From contig JADJDQ010000005.1 in the NCBI GenBank assembly GCA_016702605.1, positions 186,001 to 250,000 of the forward strand: DNA of 64,000 bases, read 5' to 3'. Shown here in pieces: positions 45,002 to 53,596 of the stretch. The notes beneath the pieces are model-generated. The model was not told where the DNA came from. It saw nothing but the letters and a program-made list of their open reading frames with translations, and did not search any database. Position numbers and translations under genes: made by a program. Each line of letters begins with the position of its first letter. Positions within the stretch are counted from its first letter, which is position 1. This DNA is from Candidatus Intricatilinea gracilis. GTDB taxonomy: Bacteria > Pseudomonadota > Gammaproteobacteria > Burkholderiales > Burkholderiaceae_C.

Positions 45002-45027
45002 CCGGCCCGCGGGCCGACTCGCTTTTT
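45002..45027 (+). terminator. Intrinsic terminator of the flgAMN unit
   Basis: A GC-rich palindrome (CGGCCCGCGGGCCG, 45003-45016) starts eight bases after the flgN stop and is followed by a short spacer and a run of five T (45023-45027). This is the most convincing Rho-independent terminator in the window. The convergent DUF1801 gene ends 18 bases beyond. Confidence 0.6.
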
Positions 45028-45044
45028 CGCTGAATGCGCTTGCG

Positions 45045-45407
45045 TCAGCCCAACAGTGCCAGGCTGGCGCGCACGATGTCGCGCACCAGGTCGGCATCGA
45101 CTGGCTGACCGTACTTGAGCTTGAGATGGCGCTGGCCCTTGCCGACACCGTCGAGTTCGGGAAACTGCAGTGCGAGTTGTGCGCCGTTGAACACCTGCAT
45201 GTGCGCGTGTGACTTGTGAAGCGCCAGTGCGAGCAGGTTGCGTCCACCGGCCACGAAGGTCAGGTTGCCCCACTTCACCGCTTGCTCGATCTCGGGCGCC
45301 GTTGCCAGCACCACTTGCTGAAGGCTGCGTGCGCAGGCCAGTTGGGGCTCGCTCAGGGTGTCGAAATAGGCGGCGACCAGGGCCCCTGGGCGGACAAGGT
45401 GACGCAC
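45045..45407 (-). CDS. DUF1801-domain protein
   Basis: About 120 residues from GTG 45407 (GAGAG about eight bases upstream); the frame is open to 45482 but the extra residues are not like the family. The DUF1801 pattern is visible: VAAYFDTLSEPQLACARSL, EIEQAVKWGNLTFVAGG, LLALALHKSHAHMQVFNG and the C-terminal GKGQRHLKLK. The family is small, iron-chaperone-like (YdhG/frataxin-like fold) and of unproven function. It is unrelated to the flagellar genes it abuts. Confidence 0.75.
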   Translation of the reverse strand: MRHLVRPGALVAAYFDTLSEPQLACARSLQQVVLATAPEIEQAVKWGNLTFVAGGRNLLALALHKSHAHMQVFNGAQLALQFPELDGVGKGQRHLKLKYGQPVDADLVRDIVRASLALLG

Positions 45408-45534
45408 GACGAAACTCTCTATGCGGGTAATCGGGAGGGCAATGTAGCAGCGCCTAACTGCTGCCCTCGGGGTTACCCCCACAGTCGACTGGGCGCCGGT
45501 GGCGGACCCTGCGTCACCGCAAGGTCAGGCCCGA

Positions 45535-46104
<570 letters not shown>

Positions 46105-46424
46105 GTCGGGGTGCTGGGTCCAGGCAAAGGCGGCCGGCGACCGCGTGCGGCATTCTAGGCAGGCCGTTGCCTACCAGGCTGGCGGGTCAGTGGGCGGCAG
46201 GGTCGGTGAAAAGATCCGCCTGCCGGGCCACCTGCACGACACACGACCTGCAAGTCACCCAGCGACAGTGGACAGCCTGGTGCAAACACACGACAGTCCC
46301 GCCCTGCTTGTGCGGGGTAGACCACCCGGGCCGACGTGCACGGCGTTACAGCTAGGCGCAAGCCCCCATGGCGACGAGGGTCGGCTGATGGTCAACTGTG
46401 CGGGTAGCCAACCAGTACATCGCC
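46105..46424. other. 320-bp divergent intergenic region upstream of dcd and the Mpo1-like gene
   Basis: I find no supported gene here. Open frames crossing it have no family resemblance. A minus-strand TAGAAT (46152-46157) could be the dcd -10, without a good -35. The right part is GC-rich with no clear hairpin. The rightward gene may begin earlier than 46425, shortening the gap. Confidence 0.4.
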
Positions 46425-47075
46425 ATGTCCGCCCAGCGCAGACCCACTTCGACCCAACGCAGACGTGGCGCACGTTCCTTGGCCGCGGACGACGACCGCA
46501 GCCACGGTTTTGCCAACACGATCTTCGTCGTCAGCCGCACCGGCGTGCCGCGGTCACCGCTGCGCCCGGCCACCGAACTGCTGGTCGACTACGCACGTTT
46601 CCATCGCGACCGGCGCAACATCGCCAGCCACTTCGTCGGCATCCCGCTGATCGTGCTCGCGTTGGGCATCCTGCTCGGACGCCTGCAACTCGGCGGCTAC
46701 AACCTGGCCTGGATGTTCTGGGGCGCCAGCGCCCTGTGGTACGTCACGCGCGGCAAACTATTGATGGGCATCGTCACCAGTGCCGTCACCGCCGGACTGA
46801 TCGCGCTGGTGCAACCGCTGGCCATGACCGACGACTGGCTCGGCTGGGGTCTGGGCGGCATTGCCGCAGGCTGGCTGGTGCAACTGGCCGGCCACTACTT
46901 CGAAGGCCGCAAGCCCGGCTTCGTCGACGACCTGATCGGCCAGCTGGTGGGGCCGATGTTCCTGATCGCCGAAGCCATGATGGCCATCGGCCTCGAGCGC
47001 GAGACCCGCATCGAGATCGAACTCGGCGCCGGGTCGACGCATCTGCGCGACCTGAAAGCCGGCGGCGCCAGTTGA
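46425..47075 (+). CDS. Mpo1-like (DUF962) membrane protein
   Basis: About 216 residues from the ATG at 46425; the start is uncertain because the first 40 residues are Arg-rich and unconserved. The DUF962 core begins at ELLVDYARFHRDRRNIASHFVGIPLIV and ends with QLAGHYFEGRKPGFVDDLIGQL, with about four membrane helices between. Yeast Mpo1 is an Fe-dependent dioxygenase in alpha-oxidation of 2-hydroxy fatty acids; the bacterial role is not established. The His residues in ASHF and AGHYFEG that would bind iron are present. Confidence 0.82.
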   Translation: MSAQRRPTSTQRRRGARSLAADDDRSHGFANTIFVVSRTGVPRSPLRPATELLVDYARFHRDRRNIASHFVGIPLIVLALGILLGRLQLGGYNLAWMFWGASALWYVTRGKLLMGIVTSAVTAGLIALVQPLAMTDDWLGWGLGGIAAGWLVQLAGHYFEGRKPGFVDDLIGQLVGPMFLIAEAMMAIGLERETRIEIELGAGSTHLRDLKAGGAS

Positions 47076-47215
47076 GCCAGGCGTCTCCAGGTCGGCAACT
47101 GGTCGTGGGCGACCATGGCGGGCCAGCCGCTCCGGTCCAGTTGCGCCAGCCCATTCACCGCGACCCGCCCGTCCACGCCAGGCCGAACGGGCGCGCCAGG
47201 CCAGACCAGCCCGAT

Positions 47216-48202
47216 GTGCTGGTTTTCGGCGCCGGTCTGGTGGGCGGCTGGGTTGGCGCCCACCTGGCCGGTGCGGGCCTGGCCGTCACCCTGGTGGGCC
47301 GTGCCGACCGCCTGGCGCCAGTGGCCAGCAGCGGCTACACGCTGAGCGATCTGGACGGCAACAAGGTCCACGTCGACGCGAGCACCCTCAGCTTTGCGTC
47401 GCAGTTGCCGCACCACTGCGCGCCCGATCTCACGTTGCTGTGTGTCAAGAGCGGCGCCACGCGCCAGGCCGCGGCCGCACTTGCCCAGGTGCTGCCGCCG
47501 GGCAGCCTGGTGCTGAGCCTGCAGAACGGCCTGGCCAATGTCGATCAGGCGCGTCTCACGGCGCCGCAACTGCGCTGGCGCGCCGGCATGGTGTCGTACA
47601 ACGTGGCCGAACTGGCGCCCGGTCGCCTGCACCGTGGCACCGGCGGCGTGTTGATGGCGCAGGCCGATCCGGCGCTCGAGCCCTGGGTCAGCCACTTCAA
47701 CGGCGCCGGTGTGCCGCTGGCCCTGCACCCCGACATCACCACCGTGTTGTGGGCCAAGCTGCTCATCAACCTCAACAACCCGGTCAACGCCCTGTCGGGA
47801 CTGCCCCTGCGCGCCGAGTTGCTCGATCGCGGCTACCGCCGCTGTTTTGCCGCCATGATGGACGAGGCGCTGGGTGTGCTCGATGCCGCCGCCATCCTGC
47901 CGGCACGCCTCATCGCCGTGCCCATGCATCACCTGCCGATGCTGCTGCGCCTGCCCACACCACTGTTCAGGGTGGTGGCAGCCAGGCTGCTGCGTATCGA
48001 CCCGCTGGCCAGATCCAGCATGGCCAGCGACCTGGCGCGTGGCCGCCCCACCGAGATCGACGCCCTGTGCGGCGAGGTGGTGCGTCTGGCTGCCACGCTG
48101 GGGCGCGACGCACCACTCAACCGTCGCCTGGTCGAGTTGATGAGCCAGGCCAAACCACGCCAACGCAGCAGCGCCGCGCTGTTGCGCGAGTTGGGACTCT
48201 GA
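47216..48202 (+). CDS. Ketopantoate reductase-like 2-dehydropantoate 2-reductase (PanE/ApbA family)
   Basis: NADPH-dependent reductase family of pantothenate synthesis. About 328 residues from GTG 47216, which starts two residues before the Rossmann loop FGAGLVGGWVGAHLA; other in-frame starts (GTG 47105, TTG 47141) cannot be excluded. Also seen: LLCVKSGATRQAAAAL, LVLSLQNGLANVD, the catalytic Lys in LWAKLLINLNNPVNAL, and near the C-terminus SSMASDLARGRPTEIDALCGE. Several panE paralogues occur in most Burkholderiales and their substrates differ, so the symbol is withheld. It precedes moeA by 150 bases. Confidence 0.82.
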   Translation: MLVFGAGLVGGWVGAHLAGAGLAVTLVGRADRLAPVASSGYTLSDLDGNKVHVDASTLSFASQLPHHCAPDLTLLCVKSGATRQAAAALAQVLPPGSLVLSLQNGLANVDQARLTAPQLRWRAGMVSYNVAELAPGRLHRGTGGVLMAQADPALEPWVSHFNGAGVPLALHPDITTVLWAKLLINLNNPVNALSGLPLRAELLDRGYRRCFAAMMDEALGVLDAAAILPARLIAVPMHHLPMLLRLPTPLFRVVAARLLRIDPLARSSMASDLARGRPTEIDALCGEVVRLAATLGRDAPLNRRLVELMSQAKPRQRSSAALLRELGL

Positions 48203-48352
48203 GCACCAGTCGTCGAGCAGCCCGCCCGAGCCGCCAAGGCCGGCCGCCCGGACACGCCATGGTGACCACGGGGACCCGATGCGGCCTGGAAGGCCAATGC
48301 CCACACGGCAGAATGCCCGCCATGCCTGCGGGCGTCGCCTGGACTTTGCCTC

Positions 48353-49633
48353 ATGTCGGAACTCGGCCCCTCCCCGCTCATGGCGGGTGACCTCAACCTC
48401 AGCGTCGCGCAAGCCCGCGCCACCATCGCCGCCGCGCTGACACCCATCACCGGCAGCGAAAGTGTCGGCCTCACCCAGGCTTTGGGTCGTGTGCTGGCCG
48501 CCGACGTCATCTCACCTATCGCCGTGCCGGCACACGACAACTCGGCCATGGACGGATACGCCTTCGCTGGCGCCCGCCTGGTCGAGGGGGTCACCAGCCG
48601 CTTCACCCCCATCGGCACCGCCTTTGCCGGCGCGGCGTTCGCGGGTGAGGTGGGCGCCGGGCAGTGTGTGCGCATCATGACGGGTGCCGTCATGCCCGCC
48701 GGTTGTGACACCGTGGTGCCGCAGGAGTTGTGCGGCGTCGACGCGGGCAGCGGCGCCGTCTGCATCGAGCCCGGCGTCATCCGCCGCGGCGAGAACCGCC
48801 GCAAACGCGGCGAAGACCTGGCGCTGGGCGGCTGTGCCCTGCCGGCTGGCCGAGTCATCCGCCCGGTCGACCTGGGACTCATCGCCTCGCTGGGCATCAC
48901 CAGCGTGACAGTCAGGCGTCGGCTGCGCGTGGCCCTGTTCAGCACCGGCAACGAGTTGCGCAGCCCCGACCAACCCCTGGACGACGGCTGCATCTACGAC
49001 AGCAACCGCTACAGCCTGATGGGCGCCCTGCAGCGCCTGGGCATGGAGGTGGTCGACCTCGGCCTGGTGCGCGACGACCCCGCCGCCCTGCAGGCCACGC
49101 TCGACATCGCGGTCGCGCAGGCCGACGTGGTGCTCACCAGCGGCGGTGTGAGTGTGGGTGAGGCCGACTACACCCGCACCCTGCTCGCCAGCATGGGTGA
49201 AGTCGCGTTCTGGAAAGTCGCCATGCGCCCGGGACGCCCCTTCGCCTTCGGACCGCTGCGCGGCACCACCCCCGACACCACCAGCTGGCTCTTCGCCCTG
49301 CCCGGCAACCCGGTCGCCGCGCTCGTCACCTTCTACGTCTTTGCCCGCGACGCGCTGCTGCAACTGGCCGGCGCCACGCCCGAACCTCTGGTCGTGCTGC
49401 AGGCTCGCAGCACCGCCGCCATCCGCAAGCGCCCTGGTCGCAGCGAGTTCCAGCGTGGCCGCGTCAGCCAGGCGGCGGACGGCGCCTGGCAGGTCGAGAT
49501 CACCGGCTCGCAAGGTGCCGGCATCCTGCGCAGCATGAGCGAAGCCAACTGCCTGGTCGTCCTCGGTCACGAGCAGGCCTCGGTGGCCGTCGGCGACAGG
49601 GTCGACGTCTGGCTGTTCGACGGCCTCGTCTGA
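48353..49633 (+). CDS. moeA: Molybdopterin molybdenumtransferase
   Basis: Inserts molybdate into adenylylated molybdopterin. 426 residues. Family motifs in order: VPAHDNSAMDGYAF, RIMTGAVMPAGCDTVV, RRGENRRKRGEDL, GNELRSP, IYDSNRYSLMGAL, TSGGVSVGEADY, KVAMRPGRPFAFG and LPGNPVAALVTF. mobA starts 14 bases after its stop. These two genes supply the cofactor (bis-MGD) needed by the formate dehydrogenase encoded 10 kb away. Confidence 0.95.
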   Translation: MSELGPSPLMAGDLNLSVAQARATIAAALTPITGSESVGLTQALGRVLAADVISPIAVPAHDNSAMDGYAFAGARLVEGVTSRFTPIGTAFAGAAFAGEVGAGQCVRIMTGAVMPAGCDTVVPQELCGVDAGSGAVCIEPGVIRRGENRRKRGEDLALGGCALPAGRVIRPVDLGLIASLGITSVTVRRRLRVALFSTGNELRSPDQPLDDGCIYDSNRYSLMGALQRLGMEVVDLGLVRDDPAALQATLDIAVAQADVVLTSGGVSVGEADYTRTLLASMGEVAFWKVAMRPGRPFAFGPLRGTTPDTTSWLFALPGNPVAALVTFYVFARDALLQLAGATPEPLVVLQARSTAAIRKRPGRSEFQRGRVSQAADGAWQVEITGSQGAGILRSMSEANCLVVLGHEQASVAVGDRVDVWLFDGLV

Positions 49634-49647
49634 GCCGGGCTGAACCT

Positions 49648-50316
49648 GTGCGCGTCAGCCTTCCGGCCGATCACCCCGTGGCGACCCGCCCCTGCCCGGA
49701 CAACATCACCGGCCTCGTCCTCGCAGGCGGCCTGGGCCGGCGCATGGGCGGCGTCGACAAGGGCCTGCACGCCTGGCAGGGCCGCCCGCTGATCGAGCAT
49801 GTGCTGCAGCGCCTGGCCCCGCAGGTCGGCCATCTCGCCATCAATGCCAATCGCAATCTGGCCGACTACGCCGCCCTGGGCCACCCGGTGCACCGAGACG
49901 CCCAGGCACCGGACGGCGGCATACCCTACGCCGGCCCCATGGCCGGCCTGCTCGCCGGCCTCGAGGCCTGCCGGACCGACTGGCTCGTCTGCGTGCCCTG
50001 CGACGCCCCGCTGCTGCCGCACGATCTGGTCGAACGCCTCGTCGCCGCCCTGGCCGAGCCACCCGCCGCGCGCCTGGCCGTCGCCGTCAGCCGCGAAAGC
50101 GACGGCAGCCTGCAACCCCAGCCGGTGTTCTGCCTGCTGCACACCAGCCTGCGCACCAGCCTCGGCGCGTGGATCACGTCCGGCCAGTCGAAGGTCATGA
50201 TGTGGCTGCGTCAGGAGGGGTGTGCGCAGGCGGTATTCGAGCAAGGCGACGAGTTCTTCAACGCGAACACGCTGGGCGATCTGGCGCGTAGCAAGGTCGT
50301 CCAACGGGCGAAGTGA
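49648..50316 (+). CDS. mobA: Molybdenum cofactor guanylyltransferase
   Basis: Attaches GMP to molybdenum cofactor, giving the MGD form used by DMSO-reductase-family enzymes such as formate dehydrogenase. 222 residues, GTG start at 49648. The nucleotide-binding N-terminus VLAGGLGRRMGGVDKGL is textbook, and the metal-binding Asp lies in VPCDAPLLPHDL. It ends six bases from the convergent nitroreductase stop. Confidence 0.94.
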   Translation: MRVSLPADHPVATRPCPDNITGLVLAGGLGRRMGGVDKGLHAWQGRPLIEHVLQRLAPQVGHLAINANRNLADYAALGHPVHRDAQAPDGGIPYAGPMAGLLAGLEACRTDWLVCVPCDAPLLPHDLVERLVAALAEPPAARLAVAVSRESDGSLQPQPVFCLLHTSLRTSLGAWITSGQSKVMMWLRQEGCAQAVFEQGDEFFNANTLGDLARSKVVQRAK

Positions 50317-50322
50317 TGCCGC

Positions 50323-51108
50323 TCAGGCGTCGGAATCCGGCGCTCGCGCAGGTGTAAGGGGGAAGTGGCGAGCCTTCGGCCAATCGATCATGACCTGGTC
50401 GGCCGCCGGCTTTCCTTCGCTGACCTTGCCGGCCTTTGTCGGCCTGCCCAGCGCCAGCCACCCCACCAGCGTCTCGCCCGGATCGCAGAACGCCGCGATC
50501 AACTCGGGGCGGCGCACCTTGCCGCCCGAGAGCATCTTGCCGGCATAGCCCAGGGCATGGGCCGCGTTGAGGAAGTTCGTGATGGCGCCACCCACCGCAG
50601 CCCACTGTTCGTGGGCGGGCACCAGCGGATGGCCCAGGTCGATGCGGGCCACGACCGCGATGCTGACAGGAGCGGCCAGGGCGCGCTCGAAGTCGTTGCG
50701 GGCATCGTCGGCGGATTTTCCTGCCGCCAGCGCGGCTTGTTCGAACAGCGTGGCCATGTGCTGGCGGGCATCACCACGCACGAGCTTCAAGCGCCACGGC
50801 ACCAGACCGGCGTGGTCGGGGGCCCGCAGCGCCGCGCGGGCCATGAGAGTGAGTTCACCTTCGCTCGGTGCCGGTCCGCTGAGATGCCGCACGCCCAGCG
50901 ACGTGCGCCCGAGCAGGCTGGCCAATGCGGGCGGCAGGTGGTCGCCGGTCAGCGGCGCGGCTGGGGCATCGCCCGTGGAGGAAATCGCACGCGCCGCAGA
51001 GGCAGGCATCACTGCGGCAGGCATCACCGCGCCGGTGACCATTGAGGCAGGCCTTGCGGCGGCAGCGGTCGCCGAGGACTTGCGGCAGGCTTCGAGGTCG
51101 TCGGTCAT
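50323..51108 (-). CDS. YdjA-like nitroreductase next to selC
   Basis: FMN-dependent nitroreductase-family oxidoreductase. About 261 residues from the ATG at 51108, but the first 60 residues are Ala-rich and several internal ATGs exist, so the start is uncertain. The core reads RTSLGVRHLSGPAPSEGEL, ARAALRAPDHAGLVPWRLKLVRGD, EQWAAVGGAITNFLNAAHALGY and LVGWLALGRP, the pattern of the minimal YdjA subfamily. It begins 57 bases downstream of tRNA-Sec on the same strand. E. coli ydjA lies next to selD, so selenium-gene proximity recurs (established for E. coli; meaning unknown). Confidence 0.85.
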   Translation of the reverse strand: MTDDLEACRKSSATAAAARPASMVTGAVMPAAVMPASAARAISSTGDAPAAPLTGDHLPPALASLLGRTSLGVRHLSGPAPSEGELTLMARAALRAPDHAGLVPWRLKLVRGDARQHMATLFEQAALAAGKSADDARNDFERALAAPVSIAVVARIDLGHPLVPAHEQWAAVGGAITNFLNAAHALGYAGKMLSGGKVRRPELIAAFCDPGETLVGWLALGRPTKAGKVSEGKPAADQVMIDWPKARHFPLTPARAPDSDA

Positions 51109-51164
51109 GTGCCCATCATGCGGTGTCGCGCCGCTCGCGGGCAGGGTGCAGACCCTTGGCGGGG

Positions 51165-51260
51165 TGGCGGAAGGACGTGGGAGTCGAACCCACCCGGCGG
51201 CGCATGGCACCACCCACCGGGTTTGAAGCCCGGCCGATCCACCAGGATCGTTCTCCTTCC
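51165..51260 (-). tRNA. selC: tRNA-Sec (anticodon UCA)
   Basis: 96 bases including encoded CCA. Read 5'-3' on the minus strand: long acceptor GGAAGGA/TCCTTCC, a 6-bp D stem CGATCC/GGATCG with only a 4-base TGGT loop, a 5-bp anticodon stem CCGGG/CCCGG with loop CTTCAAA (anticodon TCA), an 8-bp variable arm (GGTGGTGC/GCGCCGCC with wobbles), a T arm GTGGG-TTCGACT-CCCAC, then GTCCTTCCGCCA. The extended acceptor, 6-bp D stem and long variable arm are unique to tRNA-Sec. Position 8 of the acceptor appears as a G-G mismatch. It lies 110 bases downstream of selB. Confidence 0.95.
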
Positions 51261-51270
51261 ATGTTCGGTC

Positions 51271-51302
51271 GATATGCTGGGCGCGCCCAGCCTGTCTAGA
51301 CA
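51271..51302 (-). promoter_or_regulatory. selC: Candidate selC promoter with nested palindromes
   Basis: On the minus strand TAGACA (51298-51293, five of six -35 bases), a 16-base spacer and CATATC (51276-51271, weak -10), placing a start a few bases before tRNA position 1. The spacer is filled by a perfect 16-base palindrome (51276-51291, arms GCTGGGCG/CGCCCAGC) and the -35 overlaps the palindrome TGTCTAGACA (51293-51302). The GC palindrome could instead be the selB terminator. Confidence 0.35.
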
Positions 51303-51370
51303 AGTGGGCGGCAGCACTGCGGTCGAGTCCGAGCTCGGCGCGCGAGGATAGACGCTGATAGGCCCTGGTC

Positions 51371-53515
51371 TTACGCGGGGTTCTCCTCATTCAGGAACAA
51401 AGCGGTGTCGGTGCGCAGGCGGTGGCTGTCCTGCACGCGGCGCAGCAGGCCGACGCGGTCGAAGTACTCGAGGATCTGGATGGCGCGTTTGCGCCCCAGT
51501 CCGGTGGCGTCACGGAAGGTGGCCGCCTTGACCTCACCGTCGCGCTGCCCCACCTCGCGCGCCAGCTGGGCCAGGCGATGCATGGTGGCCAGCGGGTAAT
51601 ACAGGTCCTTGACGACGGCATGCAGCTCGCCGCGCTGCGCCAGGCGGGCCAGCACGGTGCGCAGCAAGGCTTCGGGCTCACGCGTGTCGCGCGCCAGGTC
51701 GCGTACCCAGGGTGGGTCGAAAGCGCCGTCCAGCATGAGTGGCGCCACCTTCTGGGCGATACGTTCCTCGGTGGCAGACAGGCGTACGCCGTGTTCGGGC
51801 AGATGCACCTGCGCACCCTTGACGAACACCCGCCCGGCCGACCGCAGGCCCGCGAGCAGGCCGCGCCACAGGGCATCGGGCAGACGCGGGGCGGCCAGGC
51901 GGCGCAGGCGAGCCACATCCGGGCCCAGCTCGTCTGGCGAACGTGCGTGGAAAGCGGCCAGCTGTGTCAGCACACCGGCCTCGATCTCGCCGCGGCGCTG
52001 GGCGGACAAGGCCCAGGCGGCCTGATCGTGGATCACCTCGCCGCTTGCGCTGACGCACAGCGCGTCGACAGGCAATGCGGGCAGGCCCAGCACACCCTCG
52101 GCTCGCTGCCAGGCGGCGATGTCCAGGCCGTTGGCGGCGGTGGCCAGCAGGCCGGCCAGGCGCTGGGTGATAGCGGGTTGCTGCCAGGCATCGAGCTGGG
52201 CCAGGCGTTGCGGCGTGCGGCGGTAGCGCACGGGCGCGTTGGGGTCGAGCACCCGGCCGCCGGCCAGGGTGCGGCTGGCCGAGGCGTCGCGCAGCACCAC
52301 CGGGTCGCCGCGCCAGGCGCCCACCTTGTCGTGCAGCACCAGCTGCACCAGGGCGGCATGGCCGGGCGCCACGCGTTCGGCGCCGTCGGGTGACTCGAGC
52401 ACCGCCACGCTGCCCATCACGTCGGCCGCGCCCAGGTGTACATGCACCTTGGTGCCGGATCGCAGCGCGTCGGCCTCGCCGGGCCAGAGCGTGAGGCGCA
52501 CATCCAGCCGGTCGGTGGCCTGGGCCAGCGTAGGTGCGACCAGCCACTGGCCACGGCTCACCGCGGCCTTGTCCAGGCCCGGCAGCGCCAAGGCGCATCG
52601 TTGGCCCGGGCCGGCCTGCCGGGCCGCGCTGTTCTGGGCATGCAGGCTGCGCACCCGTTGCGCATGGCCGGCGGTGCTGTCGGGCACGAGCACAAGTTCG
52701 TCGCCCACGTCGACCGTACCCGCGTGCGAGGTGCCCGTCACCACCGTGCCCGCACCCGCCAGGGTGAAGCAGCGGTCGATGGCCAGGCGAAAGCCCGGCC
52801 TCACGTTGCCGACCTGGCTGCCGATCGGCCCGCCAGCCCCTGGCACCGCACCAGTGGTCAGCCTCGATGCGGTCGCACCGGTGGCACCCGCCAACTCGAG
52901 CTCGAAGCCCTGCCCTGTCGCCCCATCGACCTCGCGCGCCTGCTCGAACAACCAGTCGCGCAGCGCCGACACACCCTCGCCGCTGTGGGCGCAGAGCTCG
53001 AATACCGGTGCGTCGACCAGCGTGGCAGCGTCACCCAGCTCGACCAGCAGGTTCGCCACCTGCGTGCGCACCTCGGCGCGGCGCGCGGCGTCGGCGCGGT
53101 CGATCTTGGTGATGACGACCGCACCCCGACGTATGCCCAGCAGGCTGAGCACGGCCAGGTGCTCGAGCGTCTGCGGCATGACACCGTCGTCGGCCGCCAC
53201 CAGCAACAAGGCCAGGGTGATGCCGCTGGCGCCGGCGAGCATGGTGTGCACCAGGCGCTCGTGGCCTGGCACATCGATGAAGCCCAGGCGTGCAGGCCCA
53301 CGGCCGCCTGCGCCTTCCTCCGTTCCCCGTGGGGGCTGAGGAGCGTCGGCCGATGCCGGTGATGCGTCGCCCGGCACATCGAGAAACGCGTAACCCAGCT
53401 CGATGCTGATGCCGCGCTTCTTCTCCTCGGGCAGGCGGTCGGTGTCGACGCCGGTGAGTGCCTTCACCAGCGTGGTCTTGCCGTGGTCGATGTGGCCGGC
53501 GGTGCCGACGATCAT
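51371..53515 (-). CDS. selB: Selenocysteine-specific elongation factor
   Basis: GTPase that delivers Sec-tRNA-Sec to UGA codons by binding the SECIS hairpin. 714 residues (E. coli 614), ATG at 53515 with AGGAG five bases upstream. G1 GTAGHIDHGKTTLVKAL, switch region KKRGISIELGYAF, G3 FIDVPGHERLVHTMLAG and G4 ITKID are intact. A Pro/Gly/Ala-rich insert of about 25 residues lies between switch I and G3. The C-terminal third contains the winged-helix repeats that read SECIS, ending with TGLGRKRAIQILEYFDRVGL, the conserved last winged helix. It is followed by selC. Confidence 0.96.
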   Translation of the reverse strand: MIVGTAGHIDHGKTTLVKALTGVDTDRLPEEKKRGISIELGYAFLDVPGDASPASADAPQPPRGTEEGAGGRGPARLGFIDVPGHERLVHTMLAGASGITLALLLVAADDGVMPQTLEHLAVLSLLGIRRGAVVITKIDRADAARRAEVRTQVANLLVELGDAATLVDAPVFELCAHSGEGVSALRDWLFEQAREVDGATGQGFELELAGATGATASRLTTGAVPGAGGPIGSQVGNVRPGFRLAIDRCFTLAGAGTVVTGTSHAGTVDVGDELVLVPDSTAGHAQRVRSLHAQNSAARQAGPGQRCALALPGLDKAAVSRGQWLVAPTLAQATDRLDVRLTLWPGEADALRSGTKVHVHLGAADVMGSVAVLESPDGAERVAPGHAALVQLVLHDKVGAWRGDPVVLRDASASRTLAGGRVLDPNAPVRYRRTPQRLAQLDAWQQPAITQRLAGLLATAANGLDIAAWQRAEGVLGLPALPVDALCVSASGEVIHDQAAWALSAQRRGEIEAGVLTQLAAFHARSPDELGPDVARLRRLAAPRLPDALWRGLLAGLRSAGRVFVKGAQVHLPEHGVRLSATEERIAQKVAPLMLDGAFDPPWVRDLARDTREPEALLRTVLARLAQRGELHAVVKDLYYPLATMHRLAQLAREVGQRDGEVKAATFRDATGLGRKRAIQILEYFDRVGLLRRVQDSHRLRTDTALFLNEENPA

Positions 53516-53596
53516 GCGGGCTCCTGGGGATGAATCGAGGTCAGGCCAAGCGCTGACTCAGCAGATGAGCCAGCGCGGCGACGCTTCGGCAGTTGC

